A DNA stretch of 6,932 bases, taken from positions 1 to 6,932 of the forward strand of contig JAEEHG010000104.1 in NCBI GenBank assembly GCA_016280695.1, written 5' to 3'. Shown here one piece after another: positions 1 to 6,060 of the stretch. The translations under genes were made by a program, and so were the position numbers. How positions within the stretch are numbered: the stretch's first letter is position 1; every line of letters begins with the position of its first letter. The notes beneath the pieces are model-generated. The model had not been told where the DNA came from. It ran no database searches and saw only the letters and a program-made list of their open reading frames with translations. This DNA is from Solobacterium sp. (GTDB lineage Bacteria > Bacillota_I > Bacilli_A > Erysipelotrichales > Erysipelotrichaceae).

Positions 1-665
1 ATGTTCAGCGCGTTGGCCCCCTTGTCCGGGTTGACAGCCGCGTGGCTGGCTGTGCCGTGGAAGGTGATTTCCTTGTATACAAAGCCGGCCAGGGTGCTGC
101 CGACCGAGAAGCGGTGCCCCTCATAGCGGCCCATCGCATGCAGGTGGATCAGCACATCCGAGTCATCAAAGACGCCGTCCGTCAGCATATTGATCTTTCC
201 GGAGAAATACTTCGCCCTGCCGGCGCGGATATACTCCCGCCGGAAGGCAATATCCGTGAATTCCTCGGCCGGGGTAAAGTACAGCTTCACGGTGCCGGTC
301 CGCTGTTTCAGTTCTTCCCGCAGCACTTTCAGGCTTTCCAGCATGATCGCGCCCTGGGTGCTGTGGCCGCAGCTGTGGGCCGCACCGGTTTCCGGATCCG
401 CCTGGGGATGGCCCGGGGTCGGAATCGCGTCCATTTCGGCAATCAGCCCGATGGATGGCTTCCCGGAACCGATTGTTACAATGATGCCGGTTTCCCCGTA
501 CCGTTCAATCCGGTCGAAGTCATGATCCCGCAGCCAGGCAAGGATCAGATCCCTGGTCCGGTATTCCTTGTATCCCAGTTCGGGGATGGCAAACATCTTC
601 CTCCCCAGCGCATATAATTCTTGCTGGTCCGCTTCAATCATCGGGTGCAGTATTCCTGTTTCCAT
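1..665 (-). CDS. M20-family metallo-amidohydrolase (partial, C-terminal part outside window)
   Basis: Zinc-dependent amidohydrolase of the M20 peptidase family, in the branch with aminobenzoyl-glutamate and N-acyl-amino-acid hydrolases; it would cleave an amide bond of a small cytoplasmic substrate. The reading frame runs from ATG at 665 down to the window edge, giving 221 codons without a stop. Visible motifs are PELGYKEYRT (residues 28-37), the AEMDAIP segment with its conserved Asp (76-82), a metal-site HSCGHS (97-102, Cys99 and His101), TPAEE (131-135, the catalytic/metal Glu pair), HLHAMG (174-179), and the start of the dimerisation domain FHGTASHAA (202-210). Family members are usually about 390-440 residues, so roughly half is present. 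The start is set by AGGAG at 677-673, 7 bases upstream. It is divergent from the kinase gene at 759. CGHS instead of the commoner CGHD suggests an AbgB-like or uncharacterised subgroup. The exact substrate is unknown. Confidence 0.88.
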   Translation of the reverse strand, partial: METGILHPMIEADQQELYALGRKMFAIPELGYKEYRTRDLILAWLRDHDFDRIERYGETGIIVTIGSGKPSIGLIAEMDAIPTPGHPQADPETGAAHSCGHSTQGAIMLESLKVLREELKQRTGTVKLYFTPAEEFTDIAFRREYIRAGRAKYFSGKINMLTDGVFDDSDVLIHLHAMGRYEGHRFSVGSTLAGFVYKEITFHGTASHAAVNPDKGANALN

Positions 666-672
666 AGCCGCT

Positions 673-677
673 CTCCT
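673..677 (-). promoter_or_regulatory. Ribosome binding site of the M20 amidohydrolase gene
   Basis: On the minus strand AGGAG reads from 677 to 673, with a 7-base spacer to the ATG at 665. It fixes the start of the amidohydrolase, whose first conserved motif comes about 27 residues later, as expected for the family. Confidence 0.75.
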
Positions 678-695
678 GTCTCGTTTTTCTTCTGT

Positions 696-725
696 ATTAT
701 ATCGGAACCCGGCCTGTTTTTTCAG
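696..725 (-). promoter_or_regulatory. Candidate sigma-A-type promoter for the M20 amidohydrolase gene
   Basis: A perfect TATAAT box reads on the minus strand from 701 to 696. A 4-of-6 match to the -35 box, CTGAAA, lies at 725-720, with an 18-base spacer. Transcription would start near 689, giving a leader of about 24 bases that contains the AGGAG site. The weak -35 suggests help from an activator or modest strength. Called by eye only. Confidence 0.5.
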
Positions 726-731
726 TATAAT
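726..731 (+). promoter_or_regulatory. Candidate -10 box for the PfkB-family kinase gene
   Basis: A perfect TATAAT lies at 726-731, pointing right, 27 bases before the kinase ATG. Transcription from about 738 would leave a very short leader that still includes the AAGGAG site at 743-748. No convincing -35 box is visible: the best hexamer at 18 bases spacing, TCGGAA at 702-707, matches only 3 of 6. It sits within 30 bases of the oppositely oriented TATAAT at 696-701, so the two promoters must occupy overlapping polymerase footprints. Confidence 0.45.
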
Positions 732-742
732 AAATACATCAC

Positions 743-748
743 AAGGAG
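743..748 (+). promoter_or_regulatory. Ribosome binding site deciding the kinase start
   Basis: AAGGAG at 743-748 is followed by two ATGs. The one at 751 is only 2 bases away and out of frame with the kinase. The one at 759 (10-base spacer) is in frame and leads directly into the PfkB N-terminus. The same frame could be extended up to an ATG at 621, but that would run into the divergent gene and adds no family similarity. Confidence 0.7.
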
Positions 749-758
749 ACATGCGATT

Positions 759-1679
759 ATGGGTATTGTTGTTTTCGGGGCAGTTTTTGTGGATATCAAA
801 GGGTATCCCCTGGCACAGTATATTCCGGCCGGCCGCAACGTCGGACGAGTCGTTCAGGTCTATGGCGGGGTAAGCCGCAATGTGGCGGAAGATATTGCCA
901 ATGTGGAACTGCGGCCGACCTTTGTCAGCGTGGTGGATCATACCGGCATCAGCACGGATGTCATCGACCAGCTGAAGCGGCACCAGGTCAACACGGACTA
1001 CATTGTCCGCTCGGATGACGGCCTGGGCACCTGGCTGGCCATTTTCGACAACATGGGTGATGTCGTGGCTTCCATATCCAAACGCCCGGATCTCTCCCCC
1101 ATAAGCAAAATTCTCGATGAGCACGGGGATGAAATCATCCGGAAAGCCGACAGTGTCGTGGTCGAAATCGATATGGAACCGGCAATCCTGAAGAAGATCT
1201 TCCGTCTCGCCGCCAAATACCGCAAACAGATCTACGCCGTCGTCTCCAACATGTCCATTGCCATGGAACGCCGTGACCTGCTGCAGCAGACCGGCTGTAT
1301 CGTCTGCAATGACCAGGAAGCCGGCCTGTACTTCTCGGAAGACTTTTCCGGGAAGACACCGGAGGAACTCAGTGAAATTCTCTACCGCAAGATTATCCAG
1401 GCCCGCATCCCGCGCATGGTCATCACCATGGGGGACCAGGGCGCCGTCTATGCCGAGGCAGACGGGATCCGCGGGGTCTGTCCGCCGCAGCGGGTGGATG
1501 TGATCGACACAACCGGGGCCGGCGACGCTTTCTTCTCCGGGGTCACGATCGGCCTGACTTACGGCAAGTCCATCGCCGAAGCCTGTGCCATCGGCACACG
1601 CCTGGCCGCATCGGTCATCATGACGGATGAAAACTGCTGCCCGCGGTTCCAGCCGGCCGAATTCGATATCCATTTCTGA
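759..1679 (+). CDS. PfkB-family carbohydrate/nucleoside kinase
   Basis: ATP-dependent sugar or nucleoside kinase of the PfkB/ribokinase fold, 306 residues, a normal full length; cytoplasmic. The N-terminal substrate-side Asp12 lies in FVDIKG (10-15). The first PfkB signature appears as GGVSRNVAEDIAN (36-48). A CNDQEAG segment (183-189) corresponds to the N-x-x-E magnesium region. The second signature DTTGAGDAFFSG spans 250-261, with Asp256 as catalytic base and the GAG anion hole before it. The overall pattern resembles pseudouridine kinase (PsuK/YeiC) more than ribokinase or fructokinase, but no PsuG-type glycosidase gene is beside it, so I do not assign a substrate. I recall close relatives in Clostridia annotated only as carbohydrate kinase. 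The gene stands alone: a divergent neighbour on the left and a terminator 11 bases after its stop. All catalytic motifs look intact. Confidence 0.9.
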   Translation: MGIVVFGAVFVDIKGYPLAQYIPAGRNVGRVVQVYGGVSRNVAEDIANVELRPTFVSVVDHTGISTDVIDQLKRHQVNTDYIVRSDDGLGTWLAIFDNMGDVVASISKRPDLSPISKILDEHGDEIIRKADSVVVEIDMEPAILKKIFRLAAKYRKQIYAVVSNMSIAMERRDLLQQTGCIVCNDQEAGLYFSEDFSGKTPEELSEILYRKIIQARIPRMVITMGDQGAVYAEADGIRGVCPPQRVDVIDTTGAGDAFFSGVTIGLTYGKSIAEACAIGTRLAASVIMTDENCCPRFQPAEFDIHF

Positions 1680-1690
1680 GCGTAAAATAA

Positions 1691-1731
1691 AAACACATGC
1701 GGACATGCACCGCATGTGTTTTTTTGTTTTT
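1691..1731. terminator. Bidirectional intrinsic terminator between convergent genes
   Basis: A perfect 12-bp stem (1691-1702 with 1710-1721) has a 7-base loop ACATGCA. On the plus strand it is followed by a T-rich run to 1731 interrupted by one G, ending the kinase transcript. On the minus strand the A-rich bases at 1684-1693 become a T-rich tail, so it can also end the PhzF transcript, whose stop codon is at 1732-1730. This is the strongest terminator in the window. Confidence 0.92.
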
Positions 1732-2515
1732 ATGCCAGGGGGACCATGATTTCCGAGACTGCCACCAGCACGGCCTTGCCGCTCAGGGCGATGCGGCCGC
1801 CTGCCAGCAGTTCGCAGTACAGCCACCCGCCGCGCCGGGATGCCTGGTAGGCCCTGATCTGTTTTTTGCCAAGCACCTCAGACCAGTAATCCGCGATCTG
1901 GCAGTGGGCTGAGCCGCATACCGGGTCTTCCGGAATGCCGAGCTTCGGACAGAAACTGCGGGAAACACAGTCCGCCTCATGCCCGGCGGCCGTGGCATTC
2001 TGGATCCGTCCTTCGATCTTTACGAGCAGGTCCTGATCCGGATTCATGTTCCGGACCGTTTCCTCATCCGCAAACACACAGACCAGGTCCAGCCCCAGCA
2101 CCGCCTTGACCGGCCGCGCCCCGAAGGCAGCTTCCATCGCGTCTGTCACCGGGATCTCCCGCAGCTCATAGGTCGGGAAATTCATCTCATACCGGTCGTC
2201 CCTGCGGGTTACCGTCAGCGGACCGCTCAGGGTATCGAAGCGGACAGACACACTGTCCGGCTCGTAGTAATTCAAAATGACAAAGGCCGAAGCCAGGGTT
2301 GCGTGCCCGCACAGTTCCACTTCGGTTGCCGGGGTGAACCAGCGCAGATGCCAGCCGGCATCTTCCTTGACGACAAACGCCGTTTCTGAAAGGTTGTTTT
2401 CCATTGCCAGCTTCTTCATGGCCGCTTCGGCCGGCCACGCTTCCATGACACAGACGGCGGCAGGATTGCCGCTGAACGGAATACCTGTAAATGCATCAAC
2501 TATATACTGTTTCAT
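1730..2515 (-). CDS. PhzF-family isomerase/epimerase-like protein
   Basis: Member of the PhzF (phenazine biosynthesis-like) family, which shares the two-domain diaminopimelate-epimerase fold. Characterised members catalyse proton-shift isomerisations using a conserved Glu; most bacterial members have no known substrate. The 261-residue length is within the family's usual range. Visible markers are DAFTGIPFSGNPAAV (7-21), SETAF with catalytic-type Glu44 (43-47), FTPATEVELCGHATLA (60-75), and the second-domain motif DPVCGSAHC (197-205), equivalent to DPATGSA in other members. The start ATG at 2515 overlaps the stop of the upstream hydrolase gene in an ATGA arrangement. It also has its own GGGAGG site at 2525-2520 with a 4-base spacer, so translation need not depend on the upstream gene. 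No phenazine pathway genes are nearby, so phenazine synthesis should not be inferred. The name PhzF refers only to the family. Confidence 0.92.
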   Translation of the reverse strand: MKQYIVDAFTGIPFSGNPAAVCVMEAWPAEAAMKKLAMENNLSETAFVVKEDAGWHLRWFTPATEVELCGHATLASAFVILNYYEPDSVSVRFDTLSGPLTVTRRDDRYEMNFPTYELREIPVTDAMEAAFGARPVKAVLGLDLVCVFADEETVRNMNPDQDLLVKIEGRIQNATAAGHEADCVSRSFCPKLGIPEDPVCGSAHCQIADYWSEVLGKKQIRAYQASRRGGWLYCELLAGGRIALSGKAVLVAVSEIMVPLA

Positions 2516-3290
2516 GATTCCTCCCTGATCAGTTCGATCGTTTCAAGATCCTCCGGCACGTACAGCGTACCGTTATAATACTGCTTTCCTTCCTCTGTAT
2601 ACAATTCTTTCCGGCGGCCCTTTGTGCGGTCCTCCGTATGGTACAGGATCAGGTTCTCCGCCTGCAGGCTTTCCGCATTGACGCAGGCATCCCGGACAGT
2701 GGAATGGCTGATGCGGTGCGGATCAAATATCGTTTCATCCGCTTCCCGGCAGAATGCTTCATGCATGAGCCATGTGCAGCCCTGCGCATAACGGCGGCAT
2801 TCCTCATTGTACGGCTCGTCCCCCAGGCATACCAGGGTTTTCCCTTCCCCGTACCGCAGGACATAACCGAACTGCCGGGCCTTGGCGGCATGAACATCAA
2901 AGAACGTTACCTCACGGCCTAAGATCCGCACCGTTTCCCCGTCCTGCACCTCAATCAGGTGAATGTTTTCATATGATTTGTCCGGCATGAGCAGGCGCAT
3001 CATTTCCCGCAGGATACGGATGACTTCGGCATGGCTGTAAATCCTGAGTTCGCTGCCGCGCACCATGCGGAACAGCCACAGGACCCCCAGCAGGTGGTCC
3101 GTGTGCCGGTGCGTGACAATGAGGTCATGAATATCCTGCGGCCTGACACTGACCGCCTTCAGCTGCTTCAGAATCCCGTTTCCCCGCCGGCATCCGTCAG
3201 GAGATACCCGTTTTCATCGTGCAGCAGGAAACATGTGTTGTAATATTCCGTCACCCCGGCATGACCGGTTCCGAGCATTGTCAGTTCCAT
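2512..3290 (-). pseudogene. Metallo-beta-lactamase-fold hydrolase (RNase Z-like group), interrupted by a frameshift
   Basis: The gene starts at ATG 3290, with GGAGG 7 bases upstream, and reads MELTMLGTGHAGVTEYYNT, the usual MBL N-terminus, to LLTDAGG. It then hits TGA at 3170-3168 after 40 codons. The rest of the protein continues in another frame: NGILKQL, then IVTHRHTDHLLG with the metal-binding HxHxDH at 3111-3094. After that come a His in LMHEAF, HSTV and a C-terminal ILYHTED, ending at TGA 2514-2512. Restoring one G in the run of four at 3185-3182 joins the halves into about 259 residues, a normal length for a single-domain RNase Z/arylsulfatase-like MBL hydrolase. No good start codon with an RBS precedes HxHxDH in the second frame. 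An ATG at 3066 gives only a 184-residue fragment lacking the metal site. It is either a recent pseudogene or a sequencing/assembly error in a homopolymer. If intact it would be a cytoplasmic zinc hydrolase of unknown substrate, co-transcribed with the PhzF-family gene. Confidence 0.85.
2520..2525 (-). promoter_or_regulatory. Ribosome binding site of the PhzF-family gene
   Basis: GGGAGG reads from 2525 to 2520 on the minus strand, 4 bases before the ATG at 2515, and lies inside the last codons of the upstream hydrolase gene. It matters here because the upstream gene is frameshifted: the site would let ribosomes start on the PhzF gene even when upstream translation stops early. Confidence 0.7.
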
Positions 3291-3297
3291 CTTGTGT

Positions 3298-3303
3298 CCT
3301 CCA
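3298..3303 (-). promoter_or_regulatory. Ribosome binding site of the MBL hydrolase gene
   Basis: TGGAGG reads from 3303 to 3298 on the minus strand, with a 7-base spacer to ATG 3290. It supports 3290 as the true original start, and so supports the reading that the gene is frameshifted rather than simply starting at 3066. Confidence 0.75.
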
Positions 3304-3308
3304 GGCAA

Positions 3309-3314
3309 ATCATA
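3309..3314 (-). promoter_or_regulatory. Possible -10 box for the MBL-PhzF operon
   Basis: TATGAT (5 of 6 to consensus) reads from 3314 to 3309 on the minus strand, about 19 bases before the MBL start codon. No good -35 box is found; TGCACA at 3339-3334 with a 19-base spacer matches 4 of 6. The implied leader would begin almost at the RBS, so this is a tentative call. Confidence 0.28.
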
Positions 3315-3319
3315 CCTTT

Positions 3320-3352
3320 TTTCTGCCGGACAGTGTGCATCTTTCTGCCGGA
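3320..3352. repeat. 11-bp direct repeat, 22-bp period, in the argH/MBL divergent gap
   Basis: TTTCTGCCGGA occurs at 3320-3330 and again exactly at 3342-3352. The start-to-start distance is 22 bases, about two helical turns, which would place both copies on the same face of DNA. The pair lies between the divergent start codons of the MBL gene (3290) and argH (3390). It could be an operator for either gene, but the core CTGCCGG is a common word in this G+C-rich genome, so chance is possible. Confidence 0.4.
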
Positions 3353-3374
3353 TCGATTACCATTAATGTATAAA

Positions 3375-3379
3375 AGGAG
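3375..3379 (+). promoter_or_regulatory. Ribosome binding site deciding the argH start
   Basis: AGGAG at 3375-3379 precedes ATG 3390 with a 10-base spacer, the same spacing as for the kinase gene in this window. The argH frame is open back to an ATG at 3219, but the extra 57 residues match nothing in ArgH and would overlap the divergent gene. Translation from 3390 begins MTNLWGGRFSG, the classic ArgH N-terminus. Confidence 0.75.
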
Positions 3380-3389
3380 ATGTACTTAC

Positions 3390-4772
3390 ATGACAAATCT
3401 GTGGGGCGGACGATTCTCCGGGGATATGGATGAAATCGTCAAGTATTACAACGCATCGATTTTCTTTGATCAGAAGATGTACAGCGAGGACATTGACGGC
3501 AGTATTGCCCATGTGACCATGCTGGCGGAACAGGGCATTGTCACAAAGGACGAAGCCGACCGGATCATCGCGGGGCTGGAAGCGATCCGGGCCGGTATAG
3601 AGAGCGGCGAGATCACGTTCAATGTCGAGGATGAAGACATTCACATGGGCATTGAAAGCCGGCTCATTGCCATGATCGGCGACACCGGCAAGAAGCTGCA
3701 CACTGCCCGCAGCCGCAACGACCAGTGCCAGGTGGACGGCCGGCTGTACCTGAAAAAGGAAATCAGGAATATCCTGGAACTCCTGTATGGTCTGGAGAAT
3801 ATCGTGCTGGCCAAGGCGGAACAGTACGCGGACAGCTATACAATCGGCTTTACGCATATGCAGCACGCCCAGCCGGTGACGCTCGGGTTTATCTTCATGG
3901 CCTACTTCCAGATGTTCCGGCGGGATATTGAACGCCTGCAGGATACCCTGGAACGTATGGACTACAGCCCGCTGGGCGCCTGTGCCCTGGCCGGGACAAC
4001 CATGCCGATCAACCGTCACCGGACAGCGGAACTGCTGGGCTTCCGGGCACCGGCAGAAAATGCCATGGATGCCGTCAGTGACCGGGACTACAGCCTGGAA
4101 TTCCTCAGTGATGCCAGCATCTCGATGATGCACCTGTCGCGCTGGGCGGAAGAATTCGCCTGGTGGAACACCTCGGAGTTCGCATATATCGCTATCGATG
4201 ACAGCTACTGCACCGGATCCAGCATCATGCCGCAGAAGAAGAATCCCGACATGGCAGAGCTGGTGCGCGGCAAGTGCGGCCGGGTATACGGTGATTTAAT
4301 GCAGCTGCTGACCGTCATGAAGGGCACGCCGCTGGCTTACAACAAGGATTTCCAGGAAGACAAGGAAAGCCTGTTTGACGCGATTGAAACATGGAAAGCC
4401 AGCCTGCAGATCTTTGCCGGCATGCTGGAAAAGACGGAATTCCGGCTTGATATGATTGCAAAGCAGCTGAACAAGGGCTTCCTGAATGCCACGGATATTG
4501 CCGAACACTTCGCGAAGCAGGGCATCCCGTTCCGTGAGGCCCACAGCATTGTCGGCCATATGGTCCGCCTGTGCGAAGAGAATCACTGTGATTTCGCCGA
4601 CCTCACTGATGAACAGCTGCAGTCCGTTGATCCGCGCATCACAAAGGAACTGCTCGGGGACATCAGTATTCCGGCGTGCGTCAATGCCAGAAACTCGTTC
4701 GGCGGCACTGCCCCGGATGAAGTCCGCCGGCAGATCAGTGTCGGCCGTACCTGGCTGGACAGCGTCCGATGA
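3390..4772 (+). CDS. argH: Argininosuccinate lyase
   Basis: Catalyses the last step of arginine biosynthesis, argininosuccinate to arginine plus fumarate, as a cytoplasmic homotetramer of the fumarase/aspartase superfamily. The 460 residues match the family length. Motifs in order: LWGGRF (4-9), HTARSRNDQ (104-112, substrate binding), THMQHAQPVT (155-164, with His156 at the position of the general acid/base), PLGACALAGTTMPI (194-207), and the superfamily signature GSSIMPQKKNPD (276-287) carrying the catalytic Ser277 on its mobile loop and Lys/Asn contacts. The C-terminal lyase domain follows to residue 460 (GGTAPDEVRRQI, 438-449). No active-site residue appears to be missing. argG is not adjacent: upstream is a divergent hydrolase gene and downstream, overlapping by ATGA, is an MFS transporter gene. 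I could not identify a convincing promoter or ArgR box in the 99-base upstream gap; TATAAA at 3369-3374 lies too close to the RBS to act as its -10. Confidence 0.97.
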   Translation: MTNLWGGRFSGDMDEIVKYYNASIFFDQKMYSEDIDGSIAHVTMLAEQGIVTKDEADRIIAGLEAIRAGIESGEITFNVEDEDIHMGIESRLIAMIGDTGKKLHTARSRNDQCQVDGRLYLKKEIRNILELLYGLENIVLAKAEQYADSYTIGFTHMQHAQPVTLGFIFMAYFQMFRRDIERLQDTLERMDYSPLGACALAGTTMPINRHRTAELLGFRAPAENAMDAVSDRDYSLEFLSDASISMMHLSRWAEEFAWWNTSEFAYIAIDDSYCTGSSIMPQKKNPDMAELVRGKCGRVYGDLMQLLTVMKGTPLAYNKDFQEDKESLFDAIETWKASLQIFAGMLEKTEFRLDMIAKQLNKGFLNATDIAEHFAKQGIPFREAHSIVGHMVRLCEENHCDFADLTDEQLQSVDPRITKELLGDISIPACVNARNSFGGTAPDEVRRQISVGRTWLDSVR

Positions 4773-5914
4773 AGAATCGGGCCACCCTGATTTATTCCCT
4801 GCTGCAGGCCTGTTTCTGGAGTGCCTGGGCCGCCATGTTCGGCTATGCCAGCGCCTATCTGCTGGCTGCCGGGCTTTCGAGTTTCCGCATCGGCATTGTC
4901 ATGGGGATCTGTTCGCTGGCTTCAGCACTTGTGCAGCCCCTGCTGGCCGGGCTGATGGACCGCACACAGCACCGGTACCTGAAGCCCTGCATCATCCTGC
5001 TGTGCCTGGCCAGTGCCGGCTTGTGCATTGCCCTGCTGGTCATTCCGCAGCCTCCGGCCGGCATGCTGTTCGGGCTTTCGGCCGGGCTTCTGCAGCTGGC
5101 CGCGCCGCTGGTGAACTCCCTGGCAGCGGAGAACACAGATACGGACTTCGGCGTTGCCCGGGGTGTCGGCTCGCTGGGCTACGCGGTGATCTTCCCGGTC
5201 ATCGGCTGGCTGAGCGCCTGGTGGAAACCGGATGCGGCAGTGCTGTCGGCGGTGCTGACCTTTATCGGCACAGCGGTCTTTGTGCACCTGTTCCCGGCCG
5301 CCGGGTTTATCCCGGCTGAACCGGAAAAACAGACAGCGGAACCTACGCCGTTTCTGACCCGCTACCGGTCGTTCATGCTGGTGCTGGGCGGGGTGCTGTT
5401 CCTGTATATCAGCCATGTGTTCCTGGGCAACTACGGCTACCAGATCGTCCTGAGCAAGGGCGGTGACAGCGCGGCCTACGGGACAGGCGGGTCCATAGCG
5501 GCCCTGTTTGAACTGCCGGTCATGTTCTTTTTTGCCCGGTTCCTGCAGAAGCGGCCGGCTTCATTCTGGGTCCGGATCTGCGGTTTTTCCTTCTTCCTCA
5601 AGGCCCTGATCATTACCCTGGCTTCGTCCATGACCGGCTATTATGCCGCCATGGTGATGCAGCTGACCGGCTGGGGCATGATCCAGGTAGCGTCGGTCTA
5701 CTATGTCAATGAAGTCGTTGCAGCAGAAGATGCTGTCCGCGGCCAGTCCCTGTTCACATCGGTCCTGGCCCTGGCAACGGTCATCGGTTCATTTGCCGGC
5801 GGCTGGCTCATCGACGCTCTGTCGGTGCAGGCCCTTACCATAGCTTCGGCCCTGCTGGCTGCCTTTGGTGCACTGATTGTCTTTCTATGCATGAAGCCCG
5901 GACGCCGGGCCTGA
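4769..5914 (+). CDS. Major facilitator superfamily transporter (MFS_1-like)
   Basis: Integral membrane carrier of 381 residues with about 12 predicted helices by eye, at roughly 8-30, 39-61, 73-92, 97-117, 135-152, 157-174, 202-220, 238-256, 266-284, 288-312, 326-348 and 353-374. The more hydrophilic stretch 175-200 separates the two six-helix halves, as in MFS proteins. A motif-A-like GLMDRTQHRY (61-70) lies between helices 2 and 3, and ARGVGSLGY (130-138) before helix 5 resembles the R-x-x-GS signature of the nucleoside-symporter-like MFS_1 group. The start ATG at 4769 overlaps the argH stop codon (ATGA), and no Shine-Dalgarno site precedes it, so translation probably depends on termination-reinitiation from argH. 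Substrate is unknown. The argH link makes an amino-acid-related substrate conceivable, but nothing in the protein shows it. No clear terminator follows. Confidence 0.85.
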   Translation: MKNRATLIYSLLQACFWSAWAAMFGYASAYLLAAGLSSFRIGIVMGICSLASALVQPLLAGLMDRTQHRYLKPCIILLCLASAGLCIALLVIPQPPAGMLFGLSAGLLQLAAPLVNSLAAENTDTDFGVARGVGSLGYAVIFPVIGWLSAWWKPDAAVLSAVLTFIGTAVFVHLFPAAGFIPAEPEKQTAEPTPFLTRYRSFMLVLGGVLFLYISHVFLGNYGYQIVLSKGGDSAAYGTGGSIAALFELPVMFFFARFLQKRPASFWVRICGFSFFLKALIITLASSMTGYYAAMVMQLTGWGMIQVASVYYVNEVVAAEDAVRGQSLFTSVLALATVIGSFAGGWLIDALSVQALTIASALLAAFGALIVFLCMKPGRRA

Positions 5915-6060
5915 CCTGCATGGATTCTGCCGCAGTTTCAGCTGCCTGATAGCGTTATTATCCTGCAGTGATCCGGAGCGGGAAAAAACGGAACTGAAGA
6001 AATTCGCGGATCAGTCAATTCCCTCCTGAAAAGATACAGAATATTCAGAATTCAATAAGA
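5915..6060 (+). other. Intergenic gap with a short lipoprotein-like reading frame lacking a start
   Basis: This 146-base gap contains no T-tailed hairpin. One frame is open from 5895 to a TGA at 6027-6029 and encodes LIALLSCSDPE followed by a charged stretch EREKTELKKFADQ. The first part looks like the end of a lipoprotein signal peptide with its lipobox Cys at 5964-5966. No ATG, GTG or TTG start precedes it in frame, so it may be the remnant of a broken secreted-protein gene, or coincidence. A 7-bp inverted repeat, TGATCCG at 5969-5975 and CGGATCA at 6007-6013, lies in the same stretch. No -35/-10 pair for the downstream gene stands out. Confidence 0.3.

Noticed and set aside
42..617. 191-codon plus-strand frame opposite the M20 amidohydrolase
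   Set aside because: The minus strand carries clear M20 motifs (CGHS, PAEE, SHAA) over the same bases. The plus frame has no motif, RBS or promoter.
621..758. N-terminal extension of the kinase to ATG 621
   Set aside because: The extra 46 residues have no kinase similarity, overlap the divergent gene and its promoter region, and lack an RBS. ATG 759 has AAGGAG and begins exactly at the PfkB fold.
3179..3186. Programmed -1 ribosomal slippage site in the MBL gene
   Set aside because: GGGAAAC would be slippery only if ribosomes entered in the GGA-AAC frame. From ATG 3290 they enter as GGG-GAA-ACG, where re-pairing after a -1 shift is poor, and no strong downstream hairpin is evident.
3353..3375. 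ArgR box upstream of argH
   Set aside because: The A/T-rich stretch around CATTAATG was compared by eye with the ARG-box pattern. It lacks the two symmetric half-sites, so no operator is called.
3363..4133. 256-codon open frame on the minus strand, antisense to argH
   Set aside because: It lies wholly opposite the well-supported argH and shows no recognisable domain, and its protein is rich in His, Gln and Val as expected from reading G+C-rich codons backward. It is a shadow frame.
4486..5319. 277-codon plus-strand frame spanning the argH/MFS junction
   Set aside because: It overlaps two confident genes in another frame, has no RBS, and its product is low-complexity Ala/Gly/Arg-rich sequence without motifs.
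5896..5910. GCCCGG-acg-CCGGGC hairpin at the end of the MFS gene as a terminator
   Set aside because: The 6-bp stem lies inside the last codons and is not followed by a T-tract, so it does not meet the pattern of an intrinsic terminator.
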